64,000 bases of DNA from JAOPZW01 sp036379935 (GCA_036379935.1 DASVFT010000050.1:1-64000), one strand, 5' to 3'. Positions 18,124 to 27,549 are shown, counted from the first letter of the stretch. Translations and numbers: made by a program. Notes: generated by a model from the sequence alone, not told the origin.

Positions 18124-19049
18124 CCGCGCAGGTATTCGGCGCGCGACCAGCGCGCGCGCTGCGCGTCGTCCGCCTCGCCGTGCTCGCCCACCTCGGGCCG
18201 GATCGGCGCGGCGGCGGCGAGGTCCTCGACGGGCGCGGCGGCGGCGGCCTTGAGCGCGCGGCGCTGCTCCTGGACGCGGAGGAACGCGGCGAGGAAGAAG
18301 CACTGGATCCCGAACACGGCGATGAAGGCCAGGATCATCATCAGCTTGTTGGCGCCGCCACCCACGAGGCCGCCCTCGGGCGCTCCGAGCTGGCGGACGA
18401 CGACCTGGACGTCCGAGCCCAGCGCGCCCTTCGTCGTGCCGGTCGTGCCCTTGCCGGCTGCGGCCGCGGCGCGCTGGGCCGCGAGGGCGGGCGCGCTGTC
18501 GGACTCGAGGTGGGCGACGTACTTCTGGAGAGTGGCGAATGAGCTCTTGGCGAGCTCGAGCGCCGAGCCGGCCGACGGCCCCGTCGCATAGACGGTGATG
18601 ATCGGCACGCCGTCCTGAGCCGCGAAGACCAGCCGGTAGGTCTTGCTTTCGTCCACGAGGTCCTTGGCGCGCGACTCCGCCGGCTGCTGCTGGTAGTTCT
18701 TGATCCCCGTGCCCTCGCTGAAGGGCCCGCGCGCCGTGATCAGGCGCGAAGGAATGCCGGTGGCGCGCGAGATCTGAGCGACGGCGTCCCGGCTGGAGAG
18801 GTACTGCGCGTACACCGTCGCGCGTGAGCCGAGGGCGGCGATCTGGTCGGTGCCCGCGCCCGCGACGAGCGTCGACGGGTTCGAGTCGACCAGGATCTGG
18901 CTTGTAGCGGCGCCCACCGCGAGCATGCGCGGCTTCATCGACGGCACCTTGTACGACGTCGCGATGGCGGCGCCGGTGGCAAGGACGATCATCACGACCG
19001 CAAGCAGCTTGCGGCGCCAAATCGCGCTGAGCAGTCCTAGAAGATCCAT
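18120..19049 (-). CDS. Wzz-like polysaccharide chain-length determinant
   Basis: 309 residues, ATG 19049, with GAGGA about 10 bp upstream. One membrane segment sits near residues 15-33 and a second near 237-258, with a periplasmic-type domain between, which is the Wzz/PCP layout. The C-terminal tail is acidic and Ala-rich and contains no BY-kinase domain. It should set glycan chain length together with the adjacent polymerase. First gene of the minus-strand operon, divergent from the flippase at 19212 (162 bp between starts). Confidence 0.75.
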   Translation of the reverse strand: MDLLGLLSAIWRRKLLAVVMIVLATGAAIATSYKVPSMKPRMLAVGAATSQILVDSNPSTLVAGAGTDQIAALGSRATVYAQYLSSRDAVAQISRATGIPSRLITARGPFSEGTGIKNYQQQPAESRAKDLVDESKTYRLVFAAQDGVPIITVYATGPSAGSALELAKSSFATLQKYVAHLESDSAPALAAQRAAAAAGKGTTGTTKGALGSDVQVVVRQLGAPEGGLVGGGANKLMMILAFIAVFGIQCFFLAAFLRVQEQRRALKAAAAAPVEDLAAAAPIRPEVGEHGEADDAQRARWSRAEYLRG

Positions 19050-19211
19050 CCGGTTCGTTCCTCAGTCCCTTGCTGGCGAGTAGCTGACCTATCCAACGGG
19101 TGGGGGTCGCTCGAACTTGCTCGCCTCGTTGCTGTTCAGGTGCGGTTCAGGAACGGCGGTGCGCGCTGGACGGTCGGAAGCGCGCGTGGTCGCGCTGCGT
19201 TCCTCAGTGAC

Positions 19212-20738
19212 ATGAGCGACTCGCCCAGCCCACCGCCCGAGGCCATGGACAGCGCCCTGCGGGACGCCGCCGTGACAGGCGTCCGCTGGCTGGCGGCCGC
19301 CCGCGTGGTCTCCGACGGGCTGCAGTTCGTGGCCGCTGTCGCCCTCGCGCGGCTCATCGCTCCCGCGGAATTCGGCAACGCCGCGGTGGCGCTGATCTTC
19401 GTGCCGCTGTCGGTGATCCTCACCTACGAGGGCTTCGGCAGCGCGCTCGTGCAGCGCCGCGAGGTCGATCGCGCCCACCTCGAGGCCGCGACGCTGATCA
19501 GCTGCGCGGCGGGCGTCGCCTTCACCGTCCTCACCTTCCTCCTCGCGCCGGTGGTGGCCGGTCCACTGCTGAGCGACGAGATCGCCAGGCTCATCCAGCT
19601 CATCTCGCCGGTCTTCGCTCTGGCGGCCGTCGCCACCGTGTCACGCGCGCAGCTCTCCCGGCGCCTGGACTTCCGCACCATCGGCCTGATCGAGACCATG
19701 GGCATGGTCCTCGGGGCCTTCTCGTCCGTCGGCTTCGCGCTCGCAGGGCTCGACGCCGAGGCCATCGTCCTGGGCGGCGTCGTGTCCACCGCCCTCGCAT
19801 CGGGCATGCTGCTGGTGGCGGCGCCGCCCGTGCGGCCGCGCTGGCACGCACGCGAGCTGGCGCACATCACGCGCTTCGGGGCGCCCGCCTCGGGCGCGGG
19901 CGTGCTGTACGTGGCCATCACCAACGTCGACTACGCCGTCCTGGCGGCGCGGCTGAGCTCCACGCAGGTGGGCCTCTACTGGCGCGCCTTCCAGCTCGGC
20001 GTCTCCTATCAGGACAAGATCAGCGGCATCATGCTCCGCCTCGCCTTTCCCATCTACTCGCGCACGCGCGACATGTCCGAGATGAAGCGCCTGCACGAGC
20101 GCGCGACGCGCATCCACGGGGCCATCGTCGTGCCGCTGCTCGCCGTGCTCATCGTCACGGCTCCCGAGGTGGTCCCGACGCTCTTCGGCGCGGCGTGGTC
20201 GCCGGCCGTGGCGCCGGCGCAGGTCCTCGCCGTCGCGGGGATGATCGCCGCGGTCCTCACGGGCTATCCGCAGGTCATGCTCGCCGCTGGGCGGCCGCGC
20301 GCGCTCATGGCCTTCAACTCCTGCGTCCTCGTCGTCTACGGCTTCGCGGTGTTCGCCACGGCGCGGCACGGACTGGTGGCGGTCGCCGTGGCCGTGGTGC
20401 TGGTCCACGTGGCGATGCTGGCCGCCGTCTACCTCGTCCTCTTCCGCGCCGTGCTGGGCATGCCTGTAGGGAGGCTCGCCACGGACCTTGCGCCGGCGGT
20501 CGTCGGCAGCGCGCTCGTGATCCTCGTCGGCCTCCCCATCGCGGGCGCGCTGCGAAACGTCGGCGCCAGCGCGTTCGTGGTCGTCCCCGCGGTCGGACTC
20601 GCCGGTGCCGTCGTGCACCTGGCCTCCCTGCGGTCGCTGTTCCCCGCGGTCTGGGCCGACGTGCTCTCGCTCTTCCGGCGCCTGGTGCCTCGGCGCCGGC
20701 GCGTCGGCGGCCCGGCTCTGTCGTCGAGCGCGAGCTGA
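19212..20738 (+). CDS. Wzx-type polysaccharide flippase
   Basis: 508 residues from ATG 19212. About 12-14 hydrophobic segments; the N-terminal region (ALRDAAVTGVRWLAAARVVS and ALARLIAPAEFGNAAVALIF) is typical of MOP-superfamily lipopolysaccharide flippases (polysaccharide_synt_3). These move lipid-linked repeat units outward across the membrane. It is divergent from the Wzz-Wzy operon and followed after 58 bp by a second, MurJ-like flippase. The C-terminal tail is Arg-rich and cytoplasmic. Confidence 0.85.
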   Translation: MSDSPSPPPEAMDSALRDAAVTGVRWLAAARVVSDGLQFVAAVALARLIAPAEFGNAAVALIFVPLSVILTYEGFGSALVQRREVDRAHLEAATLISCAAGVAFTVLTFLLAPVVAGPLLSDEIARLIQLISPVFALAAVATVSRAQLSRRLDFRTIGLIETMGMVLGAFSSVGFALAGLDAEAIVLGGVVSTALASGMLLVAAPPVRPRWHARELAHITRFGAPASGAGVLYVAITNVDYAVLAARLSSTQVGLYWRAFQLGVSYQDKISGIMLRLAFPIYSRTRDMSEMKRLHERATRIHGAIVVPLLAVLIVTAPEVVPTLFGAAWSPAVAPAQVLAVAGMIAAVLTGYPQVMLAAGRPRALMAFNSCVLVVYGFAVFATARHGLVAVAVAVVLVHVAMLAAVYLVLFRAVLGMPVGRLATDLAPAVVGSALVILVGLPIAGALRNVGASAFVVVPAVGLAGAVVHLASLRSLFPAVWADVLSLFRRLVPRRRRVGGPALSSSAS

Positions 20739-20796
20739 CGCTCCAACGATCTTGCGCGCGGGCGGGAAGTTCGGCGGCGCTCGCCCCGTTGATCGG

Positions 20797-22359
20797 ATGA
20801 TGCGCAGCAATCAAGACTCACTCCGCTCCAAGCACGCCCAGGCCGGCATGGCCATGGCCGGCGCCACATTCGCGATGGCCTCGGCGTCCGCCATCCAGGC
20901 AGCGCTCTACCTGCACTCCTTCGGGATCGACGGGCGCACCGACGGCTTCTTCGTGGCGTTCGCTCTCTACACGGTCTTCGGCGTCTTCAGCCAGAGCATC
21001 CGCGTGACCTCGGCCCCGCTGCTCGTGGGCGCGGATCGCACGCTCTCGATCCGCGAGTTCGCCGCCACGCTGGCACTGATCGCGGTGCCCGTCGCCATCG
21101 TCACCATGCCGCTGGCTCATCCACTCGCGCTCCTGCTGGCCCCGGGTCTGAGCGAAGCCGATCGCGCCATCACCCAGAGCGCCCTGCCGATCCTCGGCGG
21201 CGCGATGATCCTGCAGCTCTGGGCCGCCGGCGCGGCCACCGTGCTCGCGGTCCGCGACCGGTTCAAGGCGGTCGCCCTCGCGTACATCGTCGGCGCCGGT
21301 GCAGGCCTGGTCTCGTATCTCGTCGTCTCCGGCAGCGCTCACGAGCTCTCGATGGCATGGTCGATGCTCACGATGGCGGCTGTGACCTGCGCGCTGATGG
21401 TGGCCGGCCTGCGCAGTGGGGCCCTCGCCGAACAGGTCCCCGACGCACGCCTGCGCCTCGGGCGCCTGTTCGCCAACTCCGTCTCGATCCTGGGGCGCAC
21501 CGCGGTCTACCTCGCGTTCAACGCCCTCTACCTCATCACGCTGGCCTTCACGAGCAGATTCGAGCCCGGCGATGCCACCGTCCTCTCCTACGCGTACCTG
21601 TTCGCGAGCTACCTCGTGGCGGGCACTGCGTTCGCGCTGGGCATGTCGCGCATCGCGGACATGCGCCGAGGCGCGCTGGCCGACTGGCGCGCCGTCCTGG
21701 CCGACACCGTGCCCCACGGCTTCCGCTACTCGATGCTGCTCGTCGCTCCGGCGCTGGCCGGCCTCGTCACGGCGGGCGCATCGCTGATCGGCGACGTCTT
21801 CACCGCAAGCCTGACCCACCAGGACGTCCGCACGCTGCGCCTGTTCGCGGCGCTCCTCGCCGCCTGGACGGTCGCGGCGCTCCTGGTGAACCTCCTGCTG
21901 CCCGCGATGTTCGCGCTCGGCCGTGCCTGGCTGGTGAACGCCCTGGCCCTGCCCCTCATCGGGCTGCACGTGGCCGCCACGGCGCTCGGCGGCGCCCTGG
22001 CCGGCGCGGAGGGCGTCGTCGGCGGAGCCTTCGTCGCGCCCCTCTGCTTCGCCGCCATCCTGCTCTACATCGGCGCCGGCGACGTCCGCGGCCACCTGGC
22101 CCGGGAGCTAGCGCGCGACGGGCTGCGCTTCGCGGTCCTCGCCGCCGTGGCCTTCGGCCTCGGCGCGCTCATCGGGACCTCCGTCGCGGACGGCCTCCTC
22201 GGCGCCGTGGTCTCCGGCGCCTGCGGAACGCTGCTCTACGGCCTCCTGGCCCCCGCCGCAGCGCCACAGCAGGTCCGCCTGATCACGCGCTCCCTGCGCC
22301 GCGCGGCGCCGCCCGCGTCGAACCCGGCCGGCTCACCCGCGGCCAACGCCGCGTCGTAA
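20797..22359 (+). CDS. MurJ/MviN-like lipid flippase
   Basis: 520 residues from ATG 20797 (ATG 20800 is equally possible). It has about 14 hydrophobic segments. The early part (ASASAIQAALYLHSFGIDGR, then TDGFFVAFALYTVFGVFSQS) resembles the MurJ/MviN branch of the MOP superfamily, in which the first helices read FGAS..TDAFFVA. A lipid II or undecaprenyl-diphosphate-glycan flippase is the likely role; given its neighbours it may serve the local polysaccharide rather than peptidoglycan. The C-terminus is rich in Pro, Ala and Ser. Confidence 0.75.
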   Translation: MMRSNQDSLRSKHAQAGMAMAGATFAMASASAIQAALYLHSFGIDGRTDGFFVAFALYTVFGVFSQSIRVTSAPLLVGADRTLSIREFAATLALIAVPVAIVTMPLAHPLALLLAPGLSEADRAITQSALPILGGAMILQLWAAGAATVLAVRDRFKAVALAYIVGAGAGLVSYLVVSGSAHELSMAWSMLTMAAVTCALMVAGLRSGALAEQVPDARLRLGRLFANSVSILGRTAVYLAFNALYLITLAFTSRFEPGDATVLSYAYLFASYLVAGTAFALGMSRIADMRRGALADWRAVLADTVPHGFRYSMLLVAPALAGLVTAGASLIGDVFTASLTHQDVRTLRLFAALLAAWTVAALLVNLLLPAMFALGRAWLVNALALPLIGLHVAATALGGALAGAEGVVGGAFVAPLCFAAILLYIGAGDVRGHLARELARDGLRFAVLAAVAFGLGALIGTSVADGLLGAVVSGACGTLLYGLLAPAAAPQQVRLITRSLRRAAPPASNPAGSPAANAAS

Positions 22360-22863
22360 GCGCCGCCCGCGTTGACCCCGGTCGGGTCGCGATCGGCAGG
22401 CTGGGCCGATGCCAGCCTGCGCGCGGCGGCTGCGCGACCTACGCGCGCTCGTGGCGCACCGTCTGCTGCAAGCCGAAGCCTCTGCGTAGTAGTCGTGCGG
22501 CGTCCTGGCGGGAACCCCTGCCCTTCGACGAGTAGCCCACCGATTTCTCCAGCTTCTCCGGCGACGACGCCTGGCGATCCCCGCTGCGCTTGATGACAGT
22601 CCGAAGTCGCGCGGGCGGGCCAGGAGGGCTGCGCCGACCTCCTGCGAGCTCACGGCCCTGTTGCTGGCGCTCCGGTGCATGTCCTGGACGAGGCCCTCGA
22701 CGAACTCATCGAGGTGCCTTGGAGCGAACTCGCGCACCGCCGCCTTGCGAATCGCGCGCCGGATCGAACGCCAGCTGAAGTCGATGACATCTCCATCGAG
22801 CTTGCGGACCTGCAGGGCAACGAGGTGTTCCGCACGGAGCGCTAGCGAGACCAGGAGTTCCAT
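22333..22863 (-). CDS. Small ATP-cone-like protein, possibly a decayed remnant
   Basis: Minus-strand open frame of 176 codons, in a stretch (22360-22941) otherwise without genes. Residues 15-85 resemble the ATP-cone domain of NrdR and class I/III ribonucleotide reductases (LQVRKLDGDVIDFSWRSIRR; RHLDEFVEGLVQDMHR; AVSSQEVGAALL). Third-position GC is high up to about residue 95. After that the sequence becomes Arg/Ser-rich and implausible, while other frames look better, suggesting a frameshift. No zinc ribbon of NrdR is present. A plus-strand frame across the same DNA (GTG 22675 to about 22845) cannot be excluded. Last position of the long minus-strand operon. Confidence 0.35.
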   Translation of the reverse strand: MELLVSLALRAEHLVALQVRKLDGDVIDFSWRSIRRAIRKAAVREFAPRHLDEFVEGLVQDMHRSASNRAVSSQEVGAALLARPRDFGLSSSAAGIARRRRRRSWRNRWATRRRAGVPARTPHDYYAEASACSRRCATSARRSRSRRAQAGIGPACRSRPDRGQRGRRLRRGVGRG

Positions 22864-22941
22864 GGCGGTCCGGGCGGAGCATCTCCGTCCGGACCCCTCG
22901 GATCGCGCTGCTGCGATGACCCGCCCGGTCCCGCGGCGGCG

Positions 22942-24036
22942 TCAGCCGGCGTAGCGGTACAGCGCCGCGCCGACGAGCCGGCCCACGACGGGCGGGCTGC
23001 GGCGGATCAGCGGCGCGACCTTGTGAGCCAGGCCCATGCCCTGGGCCGCCTCGCGGTGGCCGTCGGCCAGCTGGTGGTACTCGAGGGTGCGCTCCTCGGC
23101 GCCCCACGACAGCTTGAACTCGCGCAGGCTCTCGTGGCCGATGTCGGTGCGACCCATGTCGAGCGTGTGCATGCCCGCCTCGCAGCCCCAGCGGATCGCC
23201 TCGAGGAACAGCAGGTTGTTCGGCCGCTTGCCCAGGGCCGAGGCATCGGAGGCCCCGTACTTGTAGATGAGCGTGCCGTTGAAGGCCAGGAAGACGGCGG
23301 CGGCGATGGCCTGCTCGCCGTCGCGGACGACGAGGACGAAGCCCAGGTCGCGCTCGAACAGCTCGGCGAAGCGCAGGATGAAGCTCCTGGGCTGCGTCGG
23401 GACGCCCTGGCGGTGGCGCGTGGCCAGGTGCAGGCGGTAGAAGTCGGCCAGGGCACCCGTGTCCGTGCGCCGCTCCACGGTCAGCCCCTCGCGCTCGGCG
23501 CGGCGCACGCCGCGCATCAGCTGCGAGCGGCGGCGGAACCGCGCCACCACGGCGTCGAAGTCGCGCTCGAGCGCGATCTCGTGCTGGTGGTAGCGGTCGA
23601 CCACCTGCACGGACGTCGTCGGAGCGACGGGCCCGCGCACCTCCAGGGCGAGCCCGAGCGCCCGGCGGAGGGTGTCGAGCGCCGCGACGAGCTCCGCCGC
23701 GAGTGCGGCGTCGTCGGCGGGCGCGGTCAGGGGCGCGCACTCGTCAGAGAACGGCAGCGACGCCAGTCGCGGCCGGCGCAACCCGCCGCCGACGAGAGCG
23801 AGCGGGAGCCCGGCGCGGATCGCGCCGGTCGAGTCGACCAAGCAGCAGGCCCGGATCGGATAGCCGTAGGAGCGCGTCAGCAGCGACAGCCACGCCGGGT
23901 GGTGAAAGGCGTTCGCGCCCGGCGCCTGCGCCAGGAAGGCCTCCCAGCGCCCGTCGGCGATTGGGTCGACGAGCTCAAACCCGCCGTCGGCGGGCGCGGC
24001 CCGGAACGCGCGCTGTCCACGAGACATCAGCATCAC
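22942..24036 (-). CDS. FemAB/GNAT-type acyltransferase
   Basis: 364 residues; three ATG codons lie within the first nine bases to 4 codons (24036, 24033, 24027) and cannot be ranked. The C-terminal half is a GNAT domain of the FemAB/Acetyltransf_6 kind (FVLVVRDGEQAIAAAVFLAF, then DMGRTDIGHESLREFKLSWG). Relatives attach amino acids or acyl groups to peptidoglycan or exopolysaccharide precursors; in polysaccharide loci they often form the PEP-CTERM/XrtA-associated group. Here it follows a secreted protein gene in the same direction by 52 bp. Substrate unknown. Confidence 0.75.
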   Translation of the reverse strand: MMLMSRGQRAFRAAPADGGFELVDPIADGRWEAFLAQAPGANAFHHPAWLSLLTRSYGYPIRACCLVDSTGAIRAGLPLALVGGGLRRPRLASLPFSDECAPLTAPADDAALAAELVAALDTLRRALGLALEVRGPVAPTTSVQVVDRYHQHEIALERDFDAVVARFRRRSQLMRGVRRAEREGLTVERRTDTGALADFYRLHLATRHRQGVPTQPRSFILRFAELFERDLGFVLVVRDGEQAIAAAVFLAFNGTLIYKYGASDASALGKRPNNLLFLEAIRWGCEAGMHTLDMGRTDIGHESLREFKLSWGAEERTLEYHQLADGHREAAQGMGLAHKVAPLIRRSPPVVGRLVGAALYRYAG

Positions 24037-24088
24037 TGTTCGAACAACGGCTCGGGCACCGACCGGCTTGCGCCGCGCGCCGAGGCGG

Positions 24089-25162
24089 TCACGTAACCCG
24101 GAACGCCGTGCTCCTGACCTGCTTGCCGCCGACGCGCAGGATCGCCCGCCACAGGCCCCGCCGGTGCTTGTAGGCGCGCGCCGGCAGCGTGGCGGTGGTC
24201 AACGTCCGCGCCTGCCCCGCTGGCCACGTCGCCCGCACCGTCTTGTAGGTCCCGCGCTTGGGCGAGACATAGGACACGAAGAGCCTCTCACCCTCCGCAG
24301 GCGGCGACGAGAACCGGTAGCGCATGCACACGGACTTCACTCTGCCCGCGTGGCCGATGTGCCGGATCACCCGCTTGGTCTTGCAGTTCAGCGCCACGGC
24401 CGAGGACACGACGACGGGCCGCCCACGGACGACGTCGAAGATCTGCGCCTGCGGCCCGGCCACGGGCGCGCCGTCGTCCGACGAGCCCGCGAGCCACATG
24501 CAGACCAGATAGCGCCCCACCACGGGATCGTTGACGTAGGCGTCGATGCTGAACGCTCCGTCGACGCTCCAGCCGTCGACCATCTCCCCGCCGGGGTCGG
24601 CGTCGAAGCTGGGCCCGCACGACGGGCCGTCGGCGGGCCGGATCTTCGCGTAGACGCGCCGCGGCGCCTCGGTGGTCCCGGCCACCGCGATCCGGGCACG
24701 GTCGCCGGCGCGGACGGGATTCGGGCTCACGGTGGCGCCGATGTTGGCGGCAGGCGTGCGGACGGTGATCGTCTGCGTGGCCGGCGTGGCGATCGCGGTC
24801 TCGTCCGTAGCGAGCCAGAAGCACAGCATCCACGTGCCGGGCGCACGCCAGGTCAGGATCCGCTGCAGGCTGAAGGCACCGGTCACCGGCACGCCGTAGA
24901 ACGACGCGTCCAGGAAGGTGCCGGAATCGGTGTAGGCGCTGGGCGCGCAGGCGGCCCCGCCCGCGGCGCGGTGCTTGATGTACAGGTGCTTGCCGGCCCC
25001 CGACGCCGAGCCGCTGACCGTGAAGATGCGCGGGATGTAGGCCACCGGGTCGGCCTGGCCGGTGCTCGTGGTGACGCTCAGTGAAGCGCTGTCGGCCAGC
25101 GCAGGTGCGGCGCTGCCGAGCAGCGCGACGGTGGTCACGAGGCTCGCCAGCGCGCCTCTCAT
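24089..25162 (-). CDS. Secreted protein with repeated Ig-like/beta-sandwich domains, function unknown
   Basis: 357 residues from ATG 25162 (ATGA overlap with the upstream GT4 stop). A signal peptide (LASLVTTVALLGSAAPALA) is followed by two similar ~115-residue segments, each with a pattern of surface aromatic residues and paired cysteines (WMLCFWLATDE in the first, RYLVCMWLAGSSDD in the second). A basic C-terminal domain with CKTKRVIRHIGHAG and RAYKHRRGLWRAILRVG follows. It looks exported, with internal duplication; no enzyme motif is seen. It sits inside a polysaccharide operon, so a surface role is inferred. Confidence 0.65.
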   Translation of the reverse strand: MRGALASLVTTVALLGSAAPALADSASLSVTTSTGQADPVAYIPRIFTVSGSASGAGKHLYIKHRAAGGAACAPSAYTDSGTFLDASFYGVPVTGAFSLQRILTWRAPGTWMLCFWLATDETAIATPATQTITVRTPAANIGATVSPNPVRAGDRARIAVAGTTEAPRRVYAKIRPADGPSCGPSFDADPGGEMVDGWSVDGAFSIDAYVNDPVVGRYLVCMWLAGSSDDGAPVAGPQAQIFDVVRGRPVVVSSAVALNCKTKRVIRHIGHAGRVKSVCMRYRFSSPPAEGERLFVSYVSPKRGTYKTVRATWPAGQARTLTTATLPARAYKHRRGLWRAILRVGGKQVRSTAFRVT

Positions 25163-26409
25163 GTCGACTCCGCCTGCACGACCAACCGGCGAAGCGCGCC
25201 GGCCATGCCGCCGGACACGGGCCCCATTGAGAGCGCGCGCTCGTAGGCGGCCAGGAGCGCCCGCTCCTGGTGCTCCCACGCCAGCAGGCGCTCGGCGCGG
25301 GCCCGCCCCGCGGCGCCCATCGCCTCGCGGCGCGGCTCGTCGTCGAGCAGCTCGTCGATCAGGCGCGCGAAGCCCGCGAGGTCGTCGGCCTGGGCGTAGA
25401 CCGCGGCCTCCCCGGCCGAGGCGATCGACTCCATCAGGTCGAACGACACGATCGGCCGTGACACCGCCATGTACTCGGAGATCTTGACCATGGACGAGAT
25501 GTCGTTGAGCGGGCTCTTGGGGTCGGGGGCGAGGCAGACGTCCGAGGTCGACAGCACGCGCCGGATCGCGTCGTGCTCGAGCCATCCGGTGAACTCGACG
25601 ACGTCGCCCAGCCCCAGCTGGCCGGTCAGGGCATTCATGTCCTCGAGCACGTCGCCGCTGCCCATGAAGATCGCGTGCCAGTCGTCGCGGCGCTCGCGCA
25701 GCAGGGCGAGCGCGCGGAGCGCCTGGTCGACGCCGTCCTGCGGGCCCATGACCCCGACGTAGCTCAGCAGGTGCGCGCGGCCGCGCTTGAGCGCGGGGTC
25801 AGAAGCGGTCGGAGTGAACCGTGCCAGGTCGGGCCCGGTGCGCACCACCGAGACGTCCTCCGGGCGCCGGCCTCCGCGGCTCATGGCCACCCTGCGGTAG
25901 GAGTCGTTCACCGAGAGCACGACGTCGGCCAGCCGGAAGGCGATCCGCTCGGCCCGTAGCGTGAGCTTGTGCAGTAGGCCCCCCTCGCGGCCGAAGCGCG
26001 ACACGAAGAGCTCCGGCGTGAGGTCGTGGTGGTCGAAGACGAAGCGCGCGCCCCGGCGCCGGAGCGGCAGCGCCGCCAGGAGCAGGAAGTCGGGCGGGCT
26101 GCAGGCGTGGACGAGGTCGAAGGGCCGCTCGGCGGCCAGTCGGCGGGCCAGCCGCCCGATGGACCACAGCGCGGACGCGTACTCGAGCGCGTAACCGAGA
26201 GGCCCGCCATCGCCGCAGCGAGCGTCGTAGCGGTGGATCGCGATGCCCTCGAGCCGCTCGAACGCGTCGCGGTCGCGATCCGCGCCCTTCGGGCAGATGA
26301 TCGTCACCTCATGGCCGGCGCGGGTCAGCGCCCTGGCCTGGTTCCAAACATGGCGGTCCGACGGCGCCGGCTCGTTCTGGATGAGGATGAGGACGCGCGC
26401 GGGCTGCAT
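25159..26409 (-). CDS. Glycosyltransferase family 4
   Basis: 416 residues from ATG 26409. GT-B fold: the N-terminal acceptor domain starts VLILIQNEPAPSDRHVWNQA, and the donor domain has YVGVMGPQDGVDQALRAL and the glycogen-synthase-like signature near SMVKISEYMAVSRPIVSFDL. Retaining transferase acting on a lipid-linked acceptor. The stop overlaps the secreted-protein start (ATGA), and the gene begins 6 bp after the deacetylase-like stop, so it is one translational unit. Donor sugar unknown. Confidence 0.85.
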   Translation of the reverse strand: MQPARVLILIQNEPAPSDRHVWNQARALTRAGHEVTIICPKGADRDRDAFERLEGIAIHRYDARCGDGGPLGYALEYASALWSIGRLARRLAAERPFDLVHACSPPDFLLLAALPLRRRGARFVFDHHDLTPELFVSRFGREGGLLHKLTLRAERIAFRLADVVLSVNDSYRRVAMSRGGRRPEDVSVVRTGPDLARFTPTASDPALKRGRAHLLSYVGVMGPQDGVDQALRALALLRERRDDWHAIFMGSGDVLEDMNALTGQLGLGDVVEFTGWLEHDAIRRVLSTSDVCLAPDPKSPLNDISSMVKISEYMAVSRPIVSFDLMESIASAGEAAVYAQADDLAGFARLIDELLDDEPRREAMGAAGRARAERLLAWEHQERALLAAYERALSMGPVSGGMAGALRRLVVQAEST

Positions 26410-26415
26410 GCTCGC

Positions 26416-27516
26416 CTAGACCCTGGCCGGATCGATCTCGAGCACGATGTCCTCGCCCTCGGCCCGGGCCCAGGCCACGCTTGCGCGCTCGGCCCCGGGC
26501 CCCTCGACGCGCACGTCGCCGGCGTCGTCCACCAGGCGCAGTCCCGCCCGCGTGCGCCACCATTGCGCGACCTCCCGCGGCAGCGCGTGCCAGCCGCCGG
26601 TCTGGGCCGAGAGGTACTCGAGGAAGTCCTCGTAGAGGCGCAGGCGCCGTGGCGTGTCGAGGTAGTCGGGATGGGTGATCAGGTTGATCAGGCCCTGGTG
26701 CTCGATGAGCCAGTCGCTCTTGCTGGTCCAGTGCTCGATCGAGTCCGTGCGCAGGATCTCGAACAGCGTGTGGTCCTGGACGAGGGTGATCGGCAGCTCG
26801 ACCAGGTCGCCGAGGAAGAACGGCAGGATCGAGCAGCACCCGCCGGCCTGGGGCTCGAACGGGTCGGTGTCCGGGAACGAGCTGTCGTACAGGCAGCCGA
26901 GCTCGTGCATCCACTCCGCGTTGCGATGCGTCGCGGGCGACCGGAAGCCCACCGCGTCCCATTCCCGCAGGTAGCGGTGGATCTTCGGCAGGTTCGCCTC
27001 GAAGCTGGCGCGGCTCTCGAAGAGCTTGCCGTCGTGCTTGATCGCATGCAGCCCGATCTCGCCGCCCATCGCGCGGACGTGGTCGAACAGCCCGCCCTCG
27101 ATCGGATACCACTCGGCCACGAAGTTCCAGGAGGAGACGAAGCCGTGACGGTGCTCGACCTCCAGGACACGGCGGACGTTGCGCACGCCCACGGGCCCCT
27201 CGACGTCGTGGGTGAGGACCGACGCGAACCGCCGGCCGTCGGGCCAGGAGCTCAGGACAGGCAGGCTCTCGGTGCCCGCAGCCTCAAGCTGAGCGCGCAG
27301 CTCGTCACGGTGGCGCTCGACGAGGATCGGCTCGATCGGCCAGCGCGGGAAGGTCGCGCGCGCCTGCCGGCGAGCATAGGCGCGCCGGAGGGCGAGCTGA
27401 ACCGAGCGCGGCATCATCGGCTTCACCGCGTAGTACGCGGACATGAGCGCCGAGCGCTCGCGCTGCCCCTGGTAGCGCTCACGGAGGTAATGCTCTGCGG
27501 CGACGACGCTCTTCAC
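26416..27516 (-). CDS. CE4-like polysaccharide deacetylase-family protein
   Basis: 366 residues from ATG 27516. Motifs in CE4 order: FASVLTHDVEGPVG (metal-binding acidic motif, here HDVE instead of FDD), GGEIGLHAIKHDGKL (H-x-x-x-H motif), VGFRSPATHRN (R-x-P motif) and LINLITHPDYLD (final His). The metal site could thus be intact. Family members remove N-acetyl groups from glycans; this N-terminally extended form is common in polysaccharide gene clusters. No signal peptide is visible, so it may act on a cytoplasmic precursor. Confidence 0.75.
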   Translation of the reverse strand: MKSVVAAEHYLRERYQGQRERSALMSAYYAVKPMMPRSVQLALRRAYARRQARATFPRWPIEPILVERHRDELRAQLEAAGTESLPVLSSWPDGRRFASVLTHDVEGPVGVRNVRRVLEVEHRHGFVSSWNFVAEWYPIEGGLFDHVRAMGGEIGLHAIKHDGKLFESRASFEANLPKIHRYLREWDAVGFRSPATHRNAEWMHELGCLYDSSFPDTDPFEPQAGGCCSILPFFLGDLVELPITLVQDHTLFEILRTDSIEHWTSKSDWLIEHQGLINLITHPDYLDTPRRLRLYEDFLEYLSAQTGGWHALPREVAQWWRTRAGLRLVDDAGDVRVEGPGAERASVAWARAEGEDIVLEIDPARV

Positions 27517-27549
27517 ATCGAATGCAACGAGCGAGAGCGCCCCGAGCTT

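Noticed and set aside
19056..19208. CGTTCCTCAGT present twice (19056-19066 and 19198-19208) between the divergent Wzz and flippase genes
   Set aside because: The first copy overlaps the likely ribosome site of the Wzz-like gene on the other strand and the copies have opposite orientation relative to their genes, so chance is likely.
22675..22845. Plus-strand frame of ~56 codons (MHVLDEALDELIEV...) opposite the ATP-cone-like frame
   Set aside because: Plausible acidic composition, but weaker third-position GC than the minus strand and no ribosome site; kept only as an alternative.
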